A stretch of 64,000 bases of DNA from NCBI GenBank assembly GCA_033032865.1, contig JAWHQI010000263.1, positions 310,001 through 374,000 on the forward strand, in the 5' to 3' direction. The position numbers were made by a program, and so were the translations under genes. Within the stretch, counting starts at the first letter, position 1. Every line of letters starts with the position of its first letter. The stretch comes from Dactylorhiza incarnata (taxonomy: Eukaryota; Streptophyta; Magnoliopsida; Asparagales; Orchidaceae). Shown here one piece after another: positions 1 through 10,851 of the stretch. The notes below the pieces were generated by a model that had not been told where the DNA came from, made no database searches, and saw only the letters and a list, made by a program, of their open reading frames with translations.

Positions 1-2
1 GG

Positions 3-1010
3 TCAACTATCAAACTACTGTCATTAACTGAAAATATGCGCGCTTCATCCGATCTAGCTTTCTCTAAGTTTTTGCTTCGAGTTGGGAATGGTGACGAGCG
101 AATATTTCAGGACGATCTGATTCGTTTGCCTGATTCAATGGTTATTCAATGGGATGATGAACGTTCAATAGATTTTCTAATCAACACCATCTTCTCAGAC
201 ATTACGAACCACATGCACATCCCTAATTACTGGGCAAACAGAGCATTACTGACACCATTAAACGATGATGTTACGCAGTTAAATGAGCGCTGCCTCACAT
301 TCTTCCCAGGCGATGAGGTCACATACTACTCCTTTGATTCTGTTCACGACGATACAAATAATCTATACCCAGAAGAGTTTCTGAATATCATATCACCGGG
401 CAATCTGCCACCGCACAAGTTATCCTTGAAAAAAGGTGCGCCCGTCATGCTACTCCGAAATTTAAATCCTCGGATTGGTCTTTGCAACGGATCACGTCTG
501 CTCTGTCGCCATTTCTCACACAATGTCATTGAAACAGAAATACTTACGGGACAACATAAAGGGAAATCAGTTTTCCTTCCCCGTATGCCCCTGAAGAATG
601 CTGAAGATATAAAAATGCCTTTTGAGTTAACTCGCAAGCAATTTCCAATCCGTTTGAGCTTTGCTTTAACCATAAACAAATCTCAGGGTCAGACAATCAA
701 TGAAGTTGGTATCTACTTACCTTCCTCTGTTTTTACTCATGGCCAACTTTACGTGGCTTTATCGCGGGGAGTTGCTGCATCAAACACAAAACTTTTAGTG
801 AGAAATGGTGCCCTCAGTGGACATCATGGCACTTACACTACGAATGTTGTATTTAAGGAACTGCTCTCCAAAGCTGTACTACAGGTGCACTCGCTTTGCC
901 CCCTTCCTACTGTTCTGTACTTCTACATGTATATTAGTACTACTCTGCTTTGTTCACATGATTCCTACCTTCACAGTCTCAACACACTTAATCAAATTCA
1001 TCTGCACTGA
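3..1010 (+). CDS. Helitron Rep/helicase, C-terminal part of the PIF1-like helicase (5' end outside window)
   Basis: The open frame runs in from the left edge (frame 3) and stops at 1008-1010; the Met at 36 is internal. The translation carries the late SF1 helicase motifs of PIF1-type enzymes: a TINKSQGQT motif at about 670-697 and, downstream, a GQLYVALSR motif. This pair is typical of the helicase domain that ends plant Helitron proteins, which unwind DNA during rolling-circle transposition. Similarity to that family fades after about 870, and the last 45 or so residues (rich in Leu, Cys, Tyr) look like read-through or an alternative exon; a possible donor site (CAG/gtgcac) is at about 882. 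The N-terminal Rep nuclease would lie left of the window. No stop or frameshift interrupts the visible part, so the element may be fairly young. A cellular PIF1 is less likely given the repeat-rich context. Confidence 0.85.
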   Translation, partial: STIKLLSLTENMRASSDLAFSKFLLRVGNGDERIFQDDLIRLPDSMVIQWDDERSIDFLINTIFSDITNHMHIPNYWANRALLTPLNDDVTQLNERCLTFFPGDEVTYYSFDSVHDDTNNLYPEEFLNIISPGNLPPHKLSLKKGAPVMLLRNLNPRIGLCNGSRLLCRHFSHNVIETEILTGQHKGKSVFLPRMPLKNAEDIKMPFELTRKQFPIRLSFALTINKSQGQTINEVGIYLPSSVFTHGQLYVALSRGVAASNTKLLVRNGALSGHHGTYTTNVVFKELLSKAVLQVHSLCPLPTVLYFYMYISTTLLCSHDSYLHSLNTLNQIHLH

Positions 1011-3720
1011 ATGACACCCTACGCTGTAAAGTTCTGCATGCACTCAAAATGCCGATCATTGCTTCTGTGATAACTCCTCAGGTATTATAATTTTCGTCAT
1101 TACAATTTTGCCTCATAGTGCGTATCACTACATTATTAACTATTGTACAGGTTCTTTTACCAACGCCTACTATTGTGCCGTTATTTGATATTTCCTATAA
1201 TATTTCTCATACAACAGCTGTCTGATGTTAAAAAATTGTACGACCCCCTCTGGCGACATGCAGCTTCGAGAAAAATTCTTCTGCTATTACACATTCACTT
1301 ACATACCGGTAGGTCGACTAAACTTTCTCGCCGACCCGCCACTGCATTTTCGTTGCTCTCAATCTCTTTATGCTCATCAACAGTTTCTGCTACTACTCAT
1401 TACAGTGCTTCTATTATTACTATTACGTTATGTCATGTACATAAAAACATGTTCTCCTTTAAATTATTAACTCTCTCTCTCTTATTTTGTCATCCTCAGC
1501 TCCCTATACATAAACAACATTGTCTTTCCGTTGTCTCCTTTCCCGTACGCCAACATTCATTTGTGCGCCTGCCGTTTGCATCGCCCTCCGCTTTGCTGTC
1601 TCTGAATTTTCTCAAAAATCTCGATGTCAGCTCCTTCATCTTTGTCAGAGATGACGCTCGCAGAACGCGATGAGGTTGCGTGCACACAAGATGTCCCGCC
1701 TGAAATGTGTCAGTACTACTATTTCTCCGTGTTGCTCAGTGGACTTAGCGTATCTACCACCACGGCTGCTTTGAAGTCCACGTTCGGTTCTCTTCCAGGA
1801 TTCCTTCACGCCGCTTGAAGTTTTGGTAATTATATATATTCAATATAAAAGAAATATATGAAACATCAATGCTACATCAAATATAATCATTATTGTACCT
1901 GTACAATATGTCGATAATCATTATTTCTAAAATTCTGGACAAATACATCCAGAAGCTGTGAGCGTCCAGAATTATGTCTTATCATGCAATTAGGCATCCA
2001 GATTTATGTACAAGCATGTATGACAATTCCAATTAATGACAGATTTGGAAGCTCTACACTGATTTAAAGTGGTAGGCATCCATAATTGGAATTGAAATTT
2101 ATCCAGGATAAACTCACTGTACAGGCTCTAAATGGAGATCTCAGGATGGAATAATATAAGATTATCTCATGATTTATGTACAGGCATGATAAATATCATT
2201 TCAATCCTATGTACATTGCCACATCAAACTATAAGATTATCCTGCGATTAGGTTTCAAATCAAATTTTATTTAAATTTCCCTGGTTTTTGATATCTACAA
2301 AATGGGCTGAAGAGGTTGTTGTACAAGATTTGGTAATTTTTGAAGATGTTGATGTTATTGAAATACTTGCTGAAGCTATGAGAATTGTTCTTTCAGCAGC
2401 CATCACGAAGGATGTATCAATAATTTTAGTTATGTTTTTTAGTATCACTTGATTTTTATTATGGACCTTTCACTTGAGGGTGTTTTTGATGGTTAAGCAA
2501 ATGTTTCAATAATTTGAGTTTATTTCTTAGTATCACTTGATTTTACTACTTCACAACCAATTTTGAGTGTCGATGAAGATTACGCCGCCATCACCAAGGA
2601 TTCTTAAGACTCTTTCGGATCTATTTGCTAAAAAAAAGTATGCCACAAAATAAATGCATTGCAGGGATTCGGCTATTGGTTCGATGGAAATCATGTTTTG
2701 ATTTAGTTTTATTCATTCATTTTGAGAAAATAAATGGATTGCAGGGATTCGTCGAGGAGGCCGAGTTGTATGTACTCTCGGCAGCGGTCAATGCTAGCCG
2801 GAACATGTGGAGACCTACGAACACATGCTACAAAAGCACCGCTAATTGAGCATGCCACCCGTCGTTCAATCCCACGCGTGGGTTTAGTACACATTGCAAT
2901 CTACGTAGAGTAGAACTAATATTTGAAATTTTCTACAATATTTATGAAGTCAGGTATTATAGCTAATTTTATCATGGTTATGGAAACACGTGCAAATTGT
3001 TTTATTGAAGTCATTTGAGAAGAACCACTGTCATTTCTTCTGGCATCAACAAAAGATTTCATATACGTGTATTGGTTTATTCTTATATAAATATTGCTAA
3101 GAAGCTTTCCAGTACCTGCATGTACATAAATATGTGCTATCATGCTGGAATCAATGGTTGTACTACAATGGATTGGGTTCTTTATAAACATTTGCTAAGA
3201 AACTTTCCATTTTCTTCCTATCATTATTGGATTTGGCTTTAATGGTGTGAGATTTTCCATGCTATGGAGCAACCATGTTGGAAAAGAAGCAGCCATGTAG
3301 GAAAAGAGGACCTATGTACATGATCATTATGCCGTTTCACAATTTGAGTCCTAGCTCTGTTGCCATTGTATGGAATGTGCAGGAATTTCATCAGTCAAAT
3401 TTCAACATGACTGTGTGTATTCGACCTTCATAGAGTTCGGTCCAAAATTTAAATCTCTTTCGATGAGTTTGATGATGTATTGAGTATTGATGGACTTTCT
3501 TTCGCATACTTTTATACATATTTCTTTCCAAATATGTCACATGCTGTAATAGGGATGGCCCTAGCGATTTTCCTTATTTTCCTACTCATTTTTTGATGCA
3601 TTGGATACTCCATTCAGTCAATTTGTGTTGAACTGTGAGGTGGTTTGATGGTCTATGTTAACATGGACCCTCAAAATGATTTCAGATTTCTTTTTCCAAC
3701 TCCTGCTGCGCACGACAAAA
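1011..3720. other. No supported gene; probable Helitron 3' flank and unassigned AT-rich sequence
   Basis: I see no coding region with recognisable domains. The open frames here are Leu/Ser-rich and overlap on both strands, as expected of noncoding sequence. Short imperfect direct repeats occur: an 'agtatcacttgattttta'-like segment near 2441 and 2529, and 'aaataaatg-attgcagggattcg' near 2650 and 2729. I could not fix a Helitron 3' terminus (hairpin plus CTRR) with confidence. Confidence 0.5.
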
Positions 3721-3789
3721 TCGGGATGGGGGAGCAATGCGCACGGTGGTTCGCGAGCGGCGGGAGCGGCGGTGCGCCAGGACACTGCC

Positions 3790-3966
3790 GAGGCATAATA
3801 TATGTGACCCCGTCGGGCTCCGTCCGCCTAGATGCGGCCGAAGGCCGCCCGAGAGCATCGAGCATAGGCGTAGTGGGCGGAGCCTGCCGGGGGCGGGCGG
3901 AGCCCGCCTAGATGCGGCCGAAGGCCACCCGAGAGCATCGAGCACGGGCGTAGCCCGTGCGATATA
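3790..3966 (+). repeat. GC-rich palindromic repeat module, left copy
   Basis: The block contains two tandem versions of 'GATGCGGCCGAAGGCC' followed by 'CCCGAGAGCATCGAGCA' and ends in a perfect hairpin sequence GCACGGGCGTAGCCCGTGC-like (about 3943-3961). The same modules recur in the opposite orientation at 10651-10851. Base composition changes abruptly to AT dinucleotides at 3967. Function unknown. Confidence 0.7.
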
Positions 3967-4152
3967 TGTTATATATATATATATGATTATATTTATATAT
4001 ATGATTATATTTATATATATGTTTATATATATATATGATTATATTTATATATATGTTTATATATATATATGATTATATTTATATATATATATATATATAT
4101 GTTTATATATATACGTTTATATATATTTATATAAACGTATATATATTCATAC
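3967..4152. repeat. AT-rich microsatellite (TA and TTTATATATA units)
   Basis: The stretch is built almost only of TATA and TTTATATATATGAT-like units, without other information. Open frames through it (Tyr/Ile repeats) are artefacts of composition. Confidence 0.9.
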
Positions 4153-4159
4153 AGCCGCC

Positions 4160-4841
4160 GGTCCTCCACCATGCTCCGGCTATCACCGCCTCAAAGCTCT
4201 GCCCGAGCCTCCTCCCTGTGCGCCTCCTCCACCATGCAGAAGCTGTTCAGGCCATCTCCCAGCTCCAGCAGCTCTCCTGATGTTCCTCCATGCAACCACT
4301 TCCGCTCCTCCAGCCATGCAGCTGCTCCAGAACAACTCCGGCCACCTTCCCCAGCTGCTGCTCCGCCTAAGTTCTGCCTCCTCCAATGTCCAGCAAACAG
4401 CAGCACCGTACCTCCTCCACCTTGCAGCAACATCACCGCCGGCCACTTCCGCGAAATCCATGCAGACCACCACCTTCAAACAGCTCTCCCATGCACCTCC
4501 GCTGTTTCCATGCATGCAGCTCTCCCGTGCACTTTCGCCACCTCAGCTCGCGGCCACTTCCATGCAGCAGCCCGAGGTCCACGTCAGCGATCCAGCCCTT
4601 CTCCATGCGCGCCTCCTCCGCTCAACCCCTCCAATAGTAACGCCTCCAGCCCAAGCTTTGTCGTTTCCCAAAGTTGCCGCCTCAAATTATTGCCGTGAAC
4701 CCGCCTCCTCCACCCAAGCCATTTAGAACTCTATAAATCACCTCGGGAAGGAGGAGGAAAAGGAGATCATTTTATATATTGGCACTTAGTGGAAATTTCT
4801 TAGCATTCGGTGGAGGAGTTTTGGAAGCTTTAAGATTAGAG
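4160..4841 (+). mobile_element. Ty3/gypsy-type LTR (+ strand), 5' part (U3 and start of R), split by copia A
   Basis: This CT-rich block leads into a TATA box (4732-4738) and a purine-rich segment, and is then cut at 4841 by copia A. The rest of the same LTR resumes at 9560. The resumed part is homologous to the U5 side of the minus-strand gypsy LTR at 33114-34617, which fixes the identity and orientation. The left limit is uncertain because no terminal TG with a matching duplication could be found. Confidence 0.5.
4732..4738 (+). promoter_or_regulatory. TATA box of the split gypsy-type LTR
   Basis: TATAAAT lies at the junction of the CT-rich block and a purine-rich stretch, at the position corresponding to the TATA element (33992-33998, minus strand) of the related LTR in intron 3. 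Confidence 0.45.
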
Positions 4842-5110
4842 TGTAGAAATATGCTAACGGATGTTTGAGATTAAATGCAGGAAGAAAATTACAGGGAAGC
4901 CAAAAAGAAGCGCAACAACGAAGGCCTCTTTGATGATAGCAGCTACACTTGCTGAATAGAGTTCTTACAGAGATATATCTTGGCAGGGGAATAAAATAAC
5001 AGCTAGATAAAAAGCACTTGTCCCAATAACAGCGCGAGCATAAAGGAACAGTGGAAGTCCCTAGATTAACTAATATATATATATATATATGTTATATATA
5101 TATATTAACA
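4842..5110 (-). repeat. Copia A 3' LTR
   Basis: It is 269 bp and nearly identical to 9291-9559. It ends in a TA microsatellite that differs in phase between the two copies. Confidence 0.93.
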
Positions 5111-5121
5111 TCCTCCCTTAA
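5111..5121 (-). other. Copia A polypurine tract
   Basis: On the minus strand this reads TTAAGGGAGGA directly upstream of the 3' LTR, the expected plus-strand primer for reverse transcription. Confidence 0.8.
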
Positions 5122-5122
5122 T

Positions 5123-8100
5123 CTAGGGCACGGTCTTGATGTCTTCGTCGTCTTTACTGATGACGCCGAGAGCTCGACGAAACGCCTGAAATTTCTCCAC
5201 TGGCAAGGCCTTGGTCATCCCGTCGGCGAGTTGTTCTTTAGTATTGCAATACTTTACCTCTATCTCCTTCCGTTCGATCAGTTCCTTTACAAAATGATGC
5301 TTAATTTGTATGTGCTTGGTTCGATTGTGAAAGACTGGGTTCTTACTGATGGAGATAGCAGAGGTGCTATCAACCATGATGATGACAGTTTTGTTTCCCC
5401 CCTTTCCAATTCTCTGAGGAGATTGCACAGCCAAACCGCTTCCTTTGAGGCTTCCCCCATGGCCATATATTCCGCCTCTGCGGAGGAGAGGGCAATACTT
5501 TTCTGTTTCCTTGAGTTCCATGAGATTGACATTCCTCCCAATTGAAAAACAAATCCGCTGGTGCTTTTCCTATCATCGGCGGAACCTGCCCAATCACTAT
5601 CTGAGTACCCCGTCAGATGTTCTTCCTCGTCTTTTCCCTTTCTGAATAATATACCATAATCTCGTGTGCCTTGCAGGTATCGCATAATTCGTTTCACAGC
5701 TTTCATATGAGCGACACTAGGATCACTAGAAAATCTTGAGACGATGCCCACAGCATGTTCAATGTCGGGTCTGCTGTTAGTGAGGTATATAAGGGCACCA
5801 ACAATGCTTCTGTATTGTTCTGCATTCACTTTCTCTTCCCCGTCTTCTTTCTGAAATTTTTCACCGATTGCCATGGGAGTTGCAACAGGTTTGCACTCTT
5901 CCATGTTGGACCTGAGGAGTAATTCAATAGTATACTTTTGTTGATGAAGAAAGATTGCACCGGGCAGTTGCTTGATTTGTAATCCTAGAAAGTATTTCAT
6001 GAGTCCAAGGTCACTCATTTCAAACTCACTTTGCATAGTGGATTTAAACTCTTCAATCAATTGAGGGCTTGATCCGGTGACAAGAAGATCATCCACATAT
6101 ATTAGGGCCATTGTGAAGTTGTTGTCTGCGCCATGCTTGATGTACAATGAGGCTTCATAAGGACTTCTTTCATACTTGCATTCATTTAAGTATCTGTCAA
6201 TTCGTTCATTCCAAGCACGAGGGGCCTGCCGCAGGCCATACAGGGCCTTATGTAATTTATACACTTTATCTTCTTCCCCTTCCTTTATATAACCTTCAGG
6301 CTGATGAACGAATACATCTTCGTGCAATTCCCCGTTTAGGAAGGCTGATTTTACATCTAATTGATGAATTTGAAGGTCTCTTTGCGCAGCAAAAGCAATC
6401 AGCATCCTTATTGTCTCCATTCGAGCCACCAGGGCAAACGTTTCAGTAAAATCTCTTCCAGGTTTTTGTGAGTAGCCTTTTGCTACGAGACGAGCTTTTC
6501 TCTTTTCTACTTCTCCCTCATCGTTCAGCTTTAATTTGTAAATCCACTTTACTCCAATGATTGGTTGATTTGGTGGCCGGGGAACTAGCTTCCAGGTATT
6601 GTTTTTATTAATCATGTTTATCTCTGCATCCATGGCAGTTACCCACGAGTGTTCTGTGACAGCTTCAGAGTAGGTGGTGGGTTCTTTGCACATAAGTGCA
6701 ACATTGCATGACTCATAAATGTCAGCTAATGATTGAAATCTTTTAGGGGATGAGGAAGCATACCTGGACAAGTCTTCATTTGATTCTTGAGGAGATGATG
6801 AGTCATACCTAGCAACAATTGACTCATGGTTGACAACTGGAGGACTGGGCGGTTGTGTGAATTCATCTTCCATGGTGACTTCCACAGCATCCTCTTCTGG
6901 TATTGTAATAAAAGGGCCCTGATCCTCAGCTTCTCCCCAATCCCAGTTGTTGTGCTCATTAAATATGATATCTCTGCTCACAGTTAGTCTCTTGGTAGTA
7001 GGATTGAACAGACGATATCCCTTTGATTCATTGCTATACCCAACAAATATGTATTTGTCCCCTTTGGCCTCCAATTTATCTCTATTCTCGTTGGCAGGCA
7101 AGGCATATGCAAGACACCCAAAGACTTTTAGGTGGTGAAGATTTGGTTTTCTATTGTTCCACATTTCATATGGAGTAGATTTTGTAAGGGCACGCGTGGG
7201 TGCTCTGTTTAAGAGGTAGATTGCAGTGCTCATTGCTTCTCCCCAGAAAGCTTTTGGTAGATGTGCCTGTTGAATCAAGCACCTCCCCATTTCAACAACT
7301 GTCCTATTCCTTCTCTCAACAACTCCGTTTTGCTGAGGACTTTGAGGGACAGTCAGCTGATGTCTTATCCCATTCTCTTGGCAATAAGAACTGAATTCTT
7401 TACTTGTGAACTCCCCCCCCCCCCCCCCTATCAGTTCTGAGGGCTTTAACTTTGTAGCTAGTTTCCTTTTCAACCATGTTTTTAAACAGGATGAAGTGTC
7501 GGAAGGCTTCAGATTTGTGAGTCAAGAAGAAAATCCACATCATACGAGTGTAATCATCCACAATGAGAAGGTAATATCTGTTTCCTGACCATGTAGGGGT
7601 TGAGGCTGGACCCCAAATGTCAATATGAACAAGCTCTAGAGGAGTCTTGGCTCTCCATGTGGTGCAGTTTGGGAAGGGAGCACGATGAATTTTTTTGAGG
7701 GCACAAACTTCACAGATATTGTTATATGCTATATCTCCTTTCATTCCAGATGATATATCTTTGAGTCGTTGCAGATCAGCAAAATTAAGGTGACCACATC
7801 TGTGATGCCATAGTTCTGAGTTATCTATACCCCTGGCCGTATGAGCTTGATAGCTGTGAGGAGTACTTCTGGTTTCAGTTTGCATAGATAGAGGGAATAT
7901 TCTGTTTTGAGACATTTGAACAATAGCAATAGTTCTGTTGGTTTTTCTTTCTTGTATAGTGCAGCTTTCTTCATTGAAGGTCAGCTTGTACCCCTTCTTT
8001 ATGAGCTGACCCACACTAAGAAGGTTCTGTGATAGGGCTGGGACAAATTGCACATCGTGTATATGATTTACTACCCCATTTTTTTGTCTAACAACCACTA

Positions 8101-9194
8101 TCCCTTTTCCTTCAATGATTTTAGAGTTACCATCTCCCATGATGACTTCTGCCTTGTCTTCTTCATTTAGAGAAACAAACGCCTCTTTGTTATTGCACAT
8201 GTGGTTGGAGCACCCACTGTCCAGGATCGAACCAAACGCTACAGTCAGGAGGGTTGGCTCTCTGGCAAGAAAGGAATAAGGTTTCTGGATTTGATGTGAA
8301 GTTTGCTTCCTCCCTTGGTCGTGATTCACGGTACCAGCAGTCTCTTTGAAGATGCATATTTCTTTTACATTTTTTGCACCTTGAGTAACAATCTTTGGTC
8401 GAGTGGGTATTCTTGTTGCATAACTTACAATAAGGAGTATTTTCTTTTTCTTCTCCTCCTTTCTCTTTTGAACCAGAGCTCCATGATGAGTATGCAGGTT
8501 TGGTAGAGTTGAAAACAACCTTGCTTTGGAAAGCCTGTTCTAGAGCTGGTTCCTTCTTCCTCATTCTGGCTTCATGCCCCAACAGGGAGCTCATGAGGTC
8601 ACTCACTTGCATTTTAGTAATATCTCTTGCTTCCTCAATAGCAGCAACAACATGTTCAAAGCTTGGAGTTAAACTGCTGAGGATTTTAGATACAACCCTT
8701 TTTTCTGGCAGATCATCACCGTAGGTTCTGATTTGATTCATCAGAATAGTGTTTTTAGTTACATACTTTTGGATGCTCTCCCCTTCTTTCATATTTAGAG
8801 TATCGAACTCTCTCCAAAGTTGGGTTAATCTCATGGAGATGACCCTTTCATTACCTCTGTACTCTACCTTCAAGATTTCCCACGCCTCCTTTGAAGTTTC
8901 TGCATCAATAATGAGTGGTAAGATTTGTCTCCCAACACCTTGCTGGATGCAGAGGATGGCTTTTGCATCCCTCTTTTGATTTTCCAGATATGTTGCGAGA
9001 TCTGTTGAACTACTCTTTTCTTCTGCAGTTTTCTTTGGGGGCAATGAGTAGCCATCTTGAACAAGATCCCACAGACCTTGAGAAATAAAGTAGACTTTCA
9101 TTTGCTTGAACCAATAGTCATATGCTTCACCTTCGAATATGGGTATCCCAGTGGGGGTATAGAGAAAAACTTGATTACTTGATGAGGCGGCCAT
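5123..9194 (-). pseudogene. Copia A Gag-Pol polyprotein, broken by three frameshifts
   Basis: Reading starts at the ATG at 9192-9194 (MAASSSNQ...), about 95 bp inside the PBS. Gag (9194 to about 8290) is of the UBN2 type and has two C-x2-C zinc-knuckle-like clusters near 8360-8430. The protease LDSGCSNHM motif is at about 8195-8220 and lies in another frame, so a shift falls between about 8260 and 8330. The zinc-binding part of integrase is at about 7690-7810 and the DDE core spans about 7600-7150; it is cut by a run of 16 C at 7413-7428. RT has YVDDLLVTG at about 6078-6102. RNase H has SSAEAEYM near 5470; a third shift lies at a C6 run near 5397-5402, after which the correct frame ends at 5123. 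Two of the three breaks are at C runs, so sequencing or slippage error is possible. Confidence 0.92.
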
Positions 9195-9276
9195 ATGATG
9201 AGATTTCAGAATGGAAGAATCGAAAAAAAAAATGATTCAGGATACTACACAAATCTTCTGATGGCTTGAGCCACTC

Positions 9277-9288
9277 GCTCTGATACCA
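9277..9288 (-). other. Copia A primer-binding site (tRNA-iMet)
   Basis: The minus strand reads TGGTATCAGAGC two bases inside the 5' LTR, the standard plant initiator-Met complement. Confidence 0.9.
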
Positions 9289-9290
9289 AA

Positions 9291-9559
9291 TGTAGAAATA
9301 TGCTAACAGATGTTTGAGATTAAATGCAGGAAGAACATTACAGGGAAGCCAAAAAGAAGCGCAACAACGAAGGCCTCTTTGATGATAGCAGCTACACTTG
9401 CTGAATAGAGTTCTTACAGAGATATATCTTGGCAGGGGAATAAAATAACAGCTAGATAAAAAGCACTTGTCCCAATAACAGCGCGAGCATAAAGGAACAG
9501 TGGAAGTCCCTAGATTAACTAATATATATATATATATATATGTTATATATATATTAACA
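9291..9559 (-). repeat. Copia A 5' LTR
   Basis: It is 269 bp and nearly identical to 4842-5110, and is followed at 9560 by the resumed gypsy-type LTR. Confidence 0.93.
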
Positions 9560-10500
9560 TAGATTATTATATCCTGGATTTATTCCGAGTTTAGGTATTA
9601 TGGTGTTTTTTTTCTTGACACTCTAATGTAATCTTGTACTTCTCCTCTTTCAATTTAGAATTTTCATGTAACCTTCGCATTTTTATTTCTCGTAATCCGT
9701 TTTTCTACTAGCAATAAAATTTCATTTCTATTTCACTTAAAGTACTATTCATATTTCAATTTGTTTCTTGTCACTTTCATTCTTATTCATGATGTCGCAT
9801 TTTTATGTGAATGAATCATCCATCTCCATGAGCGGCTAATTTCTATAGTGCGCGGTCGCGATAATCCGAGGATGAGTTAAGTTTTGTTATGTTTTTTTTT
9901 AGATTTATTTTTCTCTAATTATTGAACGCGTACGATTTACCGTTGGTCAACTCATTGAGGCTATATCTTTTATATAGTTTTCATAACGGTTTTCGCTCTT
10001 TAGTTGGCCGAGAGGCTTGTAAGGCGAATCGATCACCCATCGGTAAAAAGAGTAGAACGCAACCCTCGATAGAGGATGACGTAACTCTTCCGGATTGAAG
10101 TAAAATTCAATAGCGAGGTTCACAACATAAGGCAAGTCTTAGGCGATGCGATTTGAGAACGAAAGTTTGGTCGATACACCTAAGCTTAGTTGAACCTAAA
10201 CCTCGAAAGAGGGGTGTTCATGCTTTGGGAACCTCCACGGTCAAAGCCTCTTCAATAAGAGAATTGTAATCTATTCTCATTTCAATTTTATCTATATCCG
10301 AGGCGACTCAAAGATCGGGTACTAGTTTTAAACCATCGATTTAATTCCGTTAGCATTTCTTCTAGTTTTTACTATTCGCAACCCAACTCCAACTTTCTCT
10401 TGATAAAATAATAACGATTTTCAAAGTAGAATTACTCAACCACCCCGAGTCTAATACGACATTGGTTTTATAAACCTATACTACTTTCGATACGGTACAC
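9560..10500 (+). mobile_element. Ty3/gypsy-type LTR (+ strand), R-U5 part resumed after copia A
   Basis: This block shares an ordered series of motifs with the reverse complement of 33114-33640. In order these are a 'GATC-C-CATCGGTA-AAAGAGT' segment, a 'CTTCCG-ATTG-AGT-AAAT' segment followed by 'AATAG-GAGG-TCAC', 'GAACCTCC-CGGTCAA', and near the end 'TACTCAAC' and 'AATACGACA'. Identity in the best part is roughly three quarters by eye. No PBS follows, so it is best read as a solo or truncated LTR; the right limit (about 10490-10510) is approximate. No coding sequence is present. Confidence 0.65.
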
Positions 10501-10650
10501 TTGTCGTTGTCGTTTGCGGGCATAGTTTTGCGCATCAGCAGGCCATTTTGATGGTTTGATTTGAGATCAAATTGTGGAGATTGTCCCAATGTCCTCATTA
10601 CAAGTCTATTTGCTTTGCTATAACCAAAATTGATACTTTTTTTATAATAT

Positions 10651-10851
10651 ACGAGCATCTTCGCACGGGCTATGCCCGTGCTCGATGCTCTCGGGCGGCC
10701 TTCGGCCGCATCAATGCGGGCTTCGCCCGCAACCAAGCGGGCTTCGCCCGCTTGGCATTTAAGGCGGGCTTCGCCCGCCCCCTCGGCAGCATCTTCGCAC
10801 GGGCTACGCCCGTGCTCGATGCTCTCGGGCGGCCTTCGGCCGTGGGGGCGA
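10651..10851 (-). repeat. GC-rich palindromic repeat module, right copy (inverted relative to 3790-3966)
   Basis: It contains two copies of a hairpin GCACGGGC-TA(T/C)-GCCCGTGC, each followed by 'TCGATGCTCTCGGGCGGCC', and between them short palindromes of the GCGGGCTTCGCCCGC type repeated three times. It is the reverse complement of the module at 3911-3966 over at least 50 bp. Confidence 0.75.

Larger units (their letters stand above)
4842..9559 (-). mobile_element. Copia A: full-length Ty1/copia LTR retrotransposon
   Basis: Two 269-bp direct repeats (4842-5110 and 9291-9559) begin TGTAGAAATA and end TTAACA on the plus strand. A tRNA-iMet primer-binding site adjoins the upstream LTR (9277-9288, minus) and a polypurine tract adjoins the downstream LTR (5111-5121). 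Flanks are TAGAG (4837-4841) and TAGAT (9560-9564), an imperfect 5-bp target duplication. The LTRs differ by only two substitutions (positions 18 and 46 of the repeat) plus TA-copy number, so insertion was recent. Order on the minus strand is Gag, protease, integrase, reverse transcriptase, RNase H, as in all copia elements. It sits in an older gypsy-type LTR. Confidence 0.95.

Noticed and set aside
1143..1673. 176-codon Leu/Ser-rich frame downstream of the Helitron helicase
   Set aside because: No motif, overlaps other frames, and no splice or Helitron domain support.
4171..4698. Open frame of 175 codons rich in Pro, Ser and Ala
   Set aside because: It lies in a CT-rich LTR block, overlaps long frames in other phases and on the other strand, and has no domain; composition explains it.
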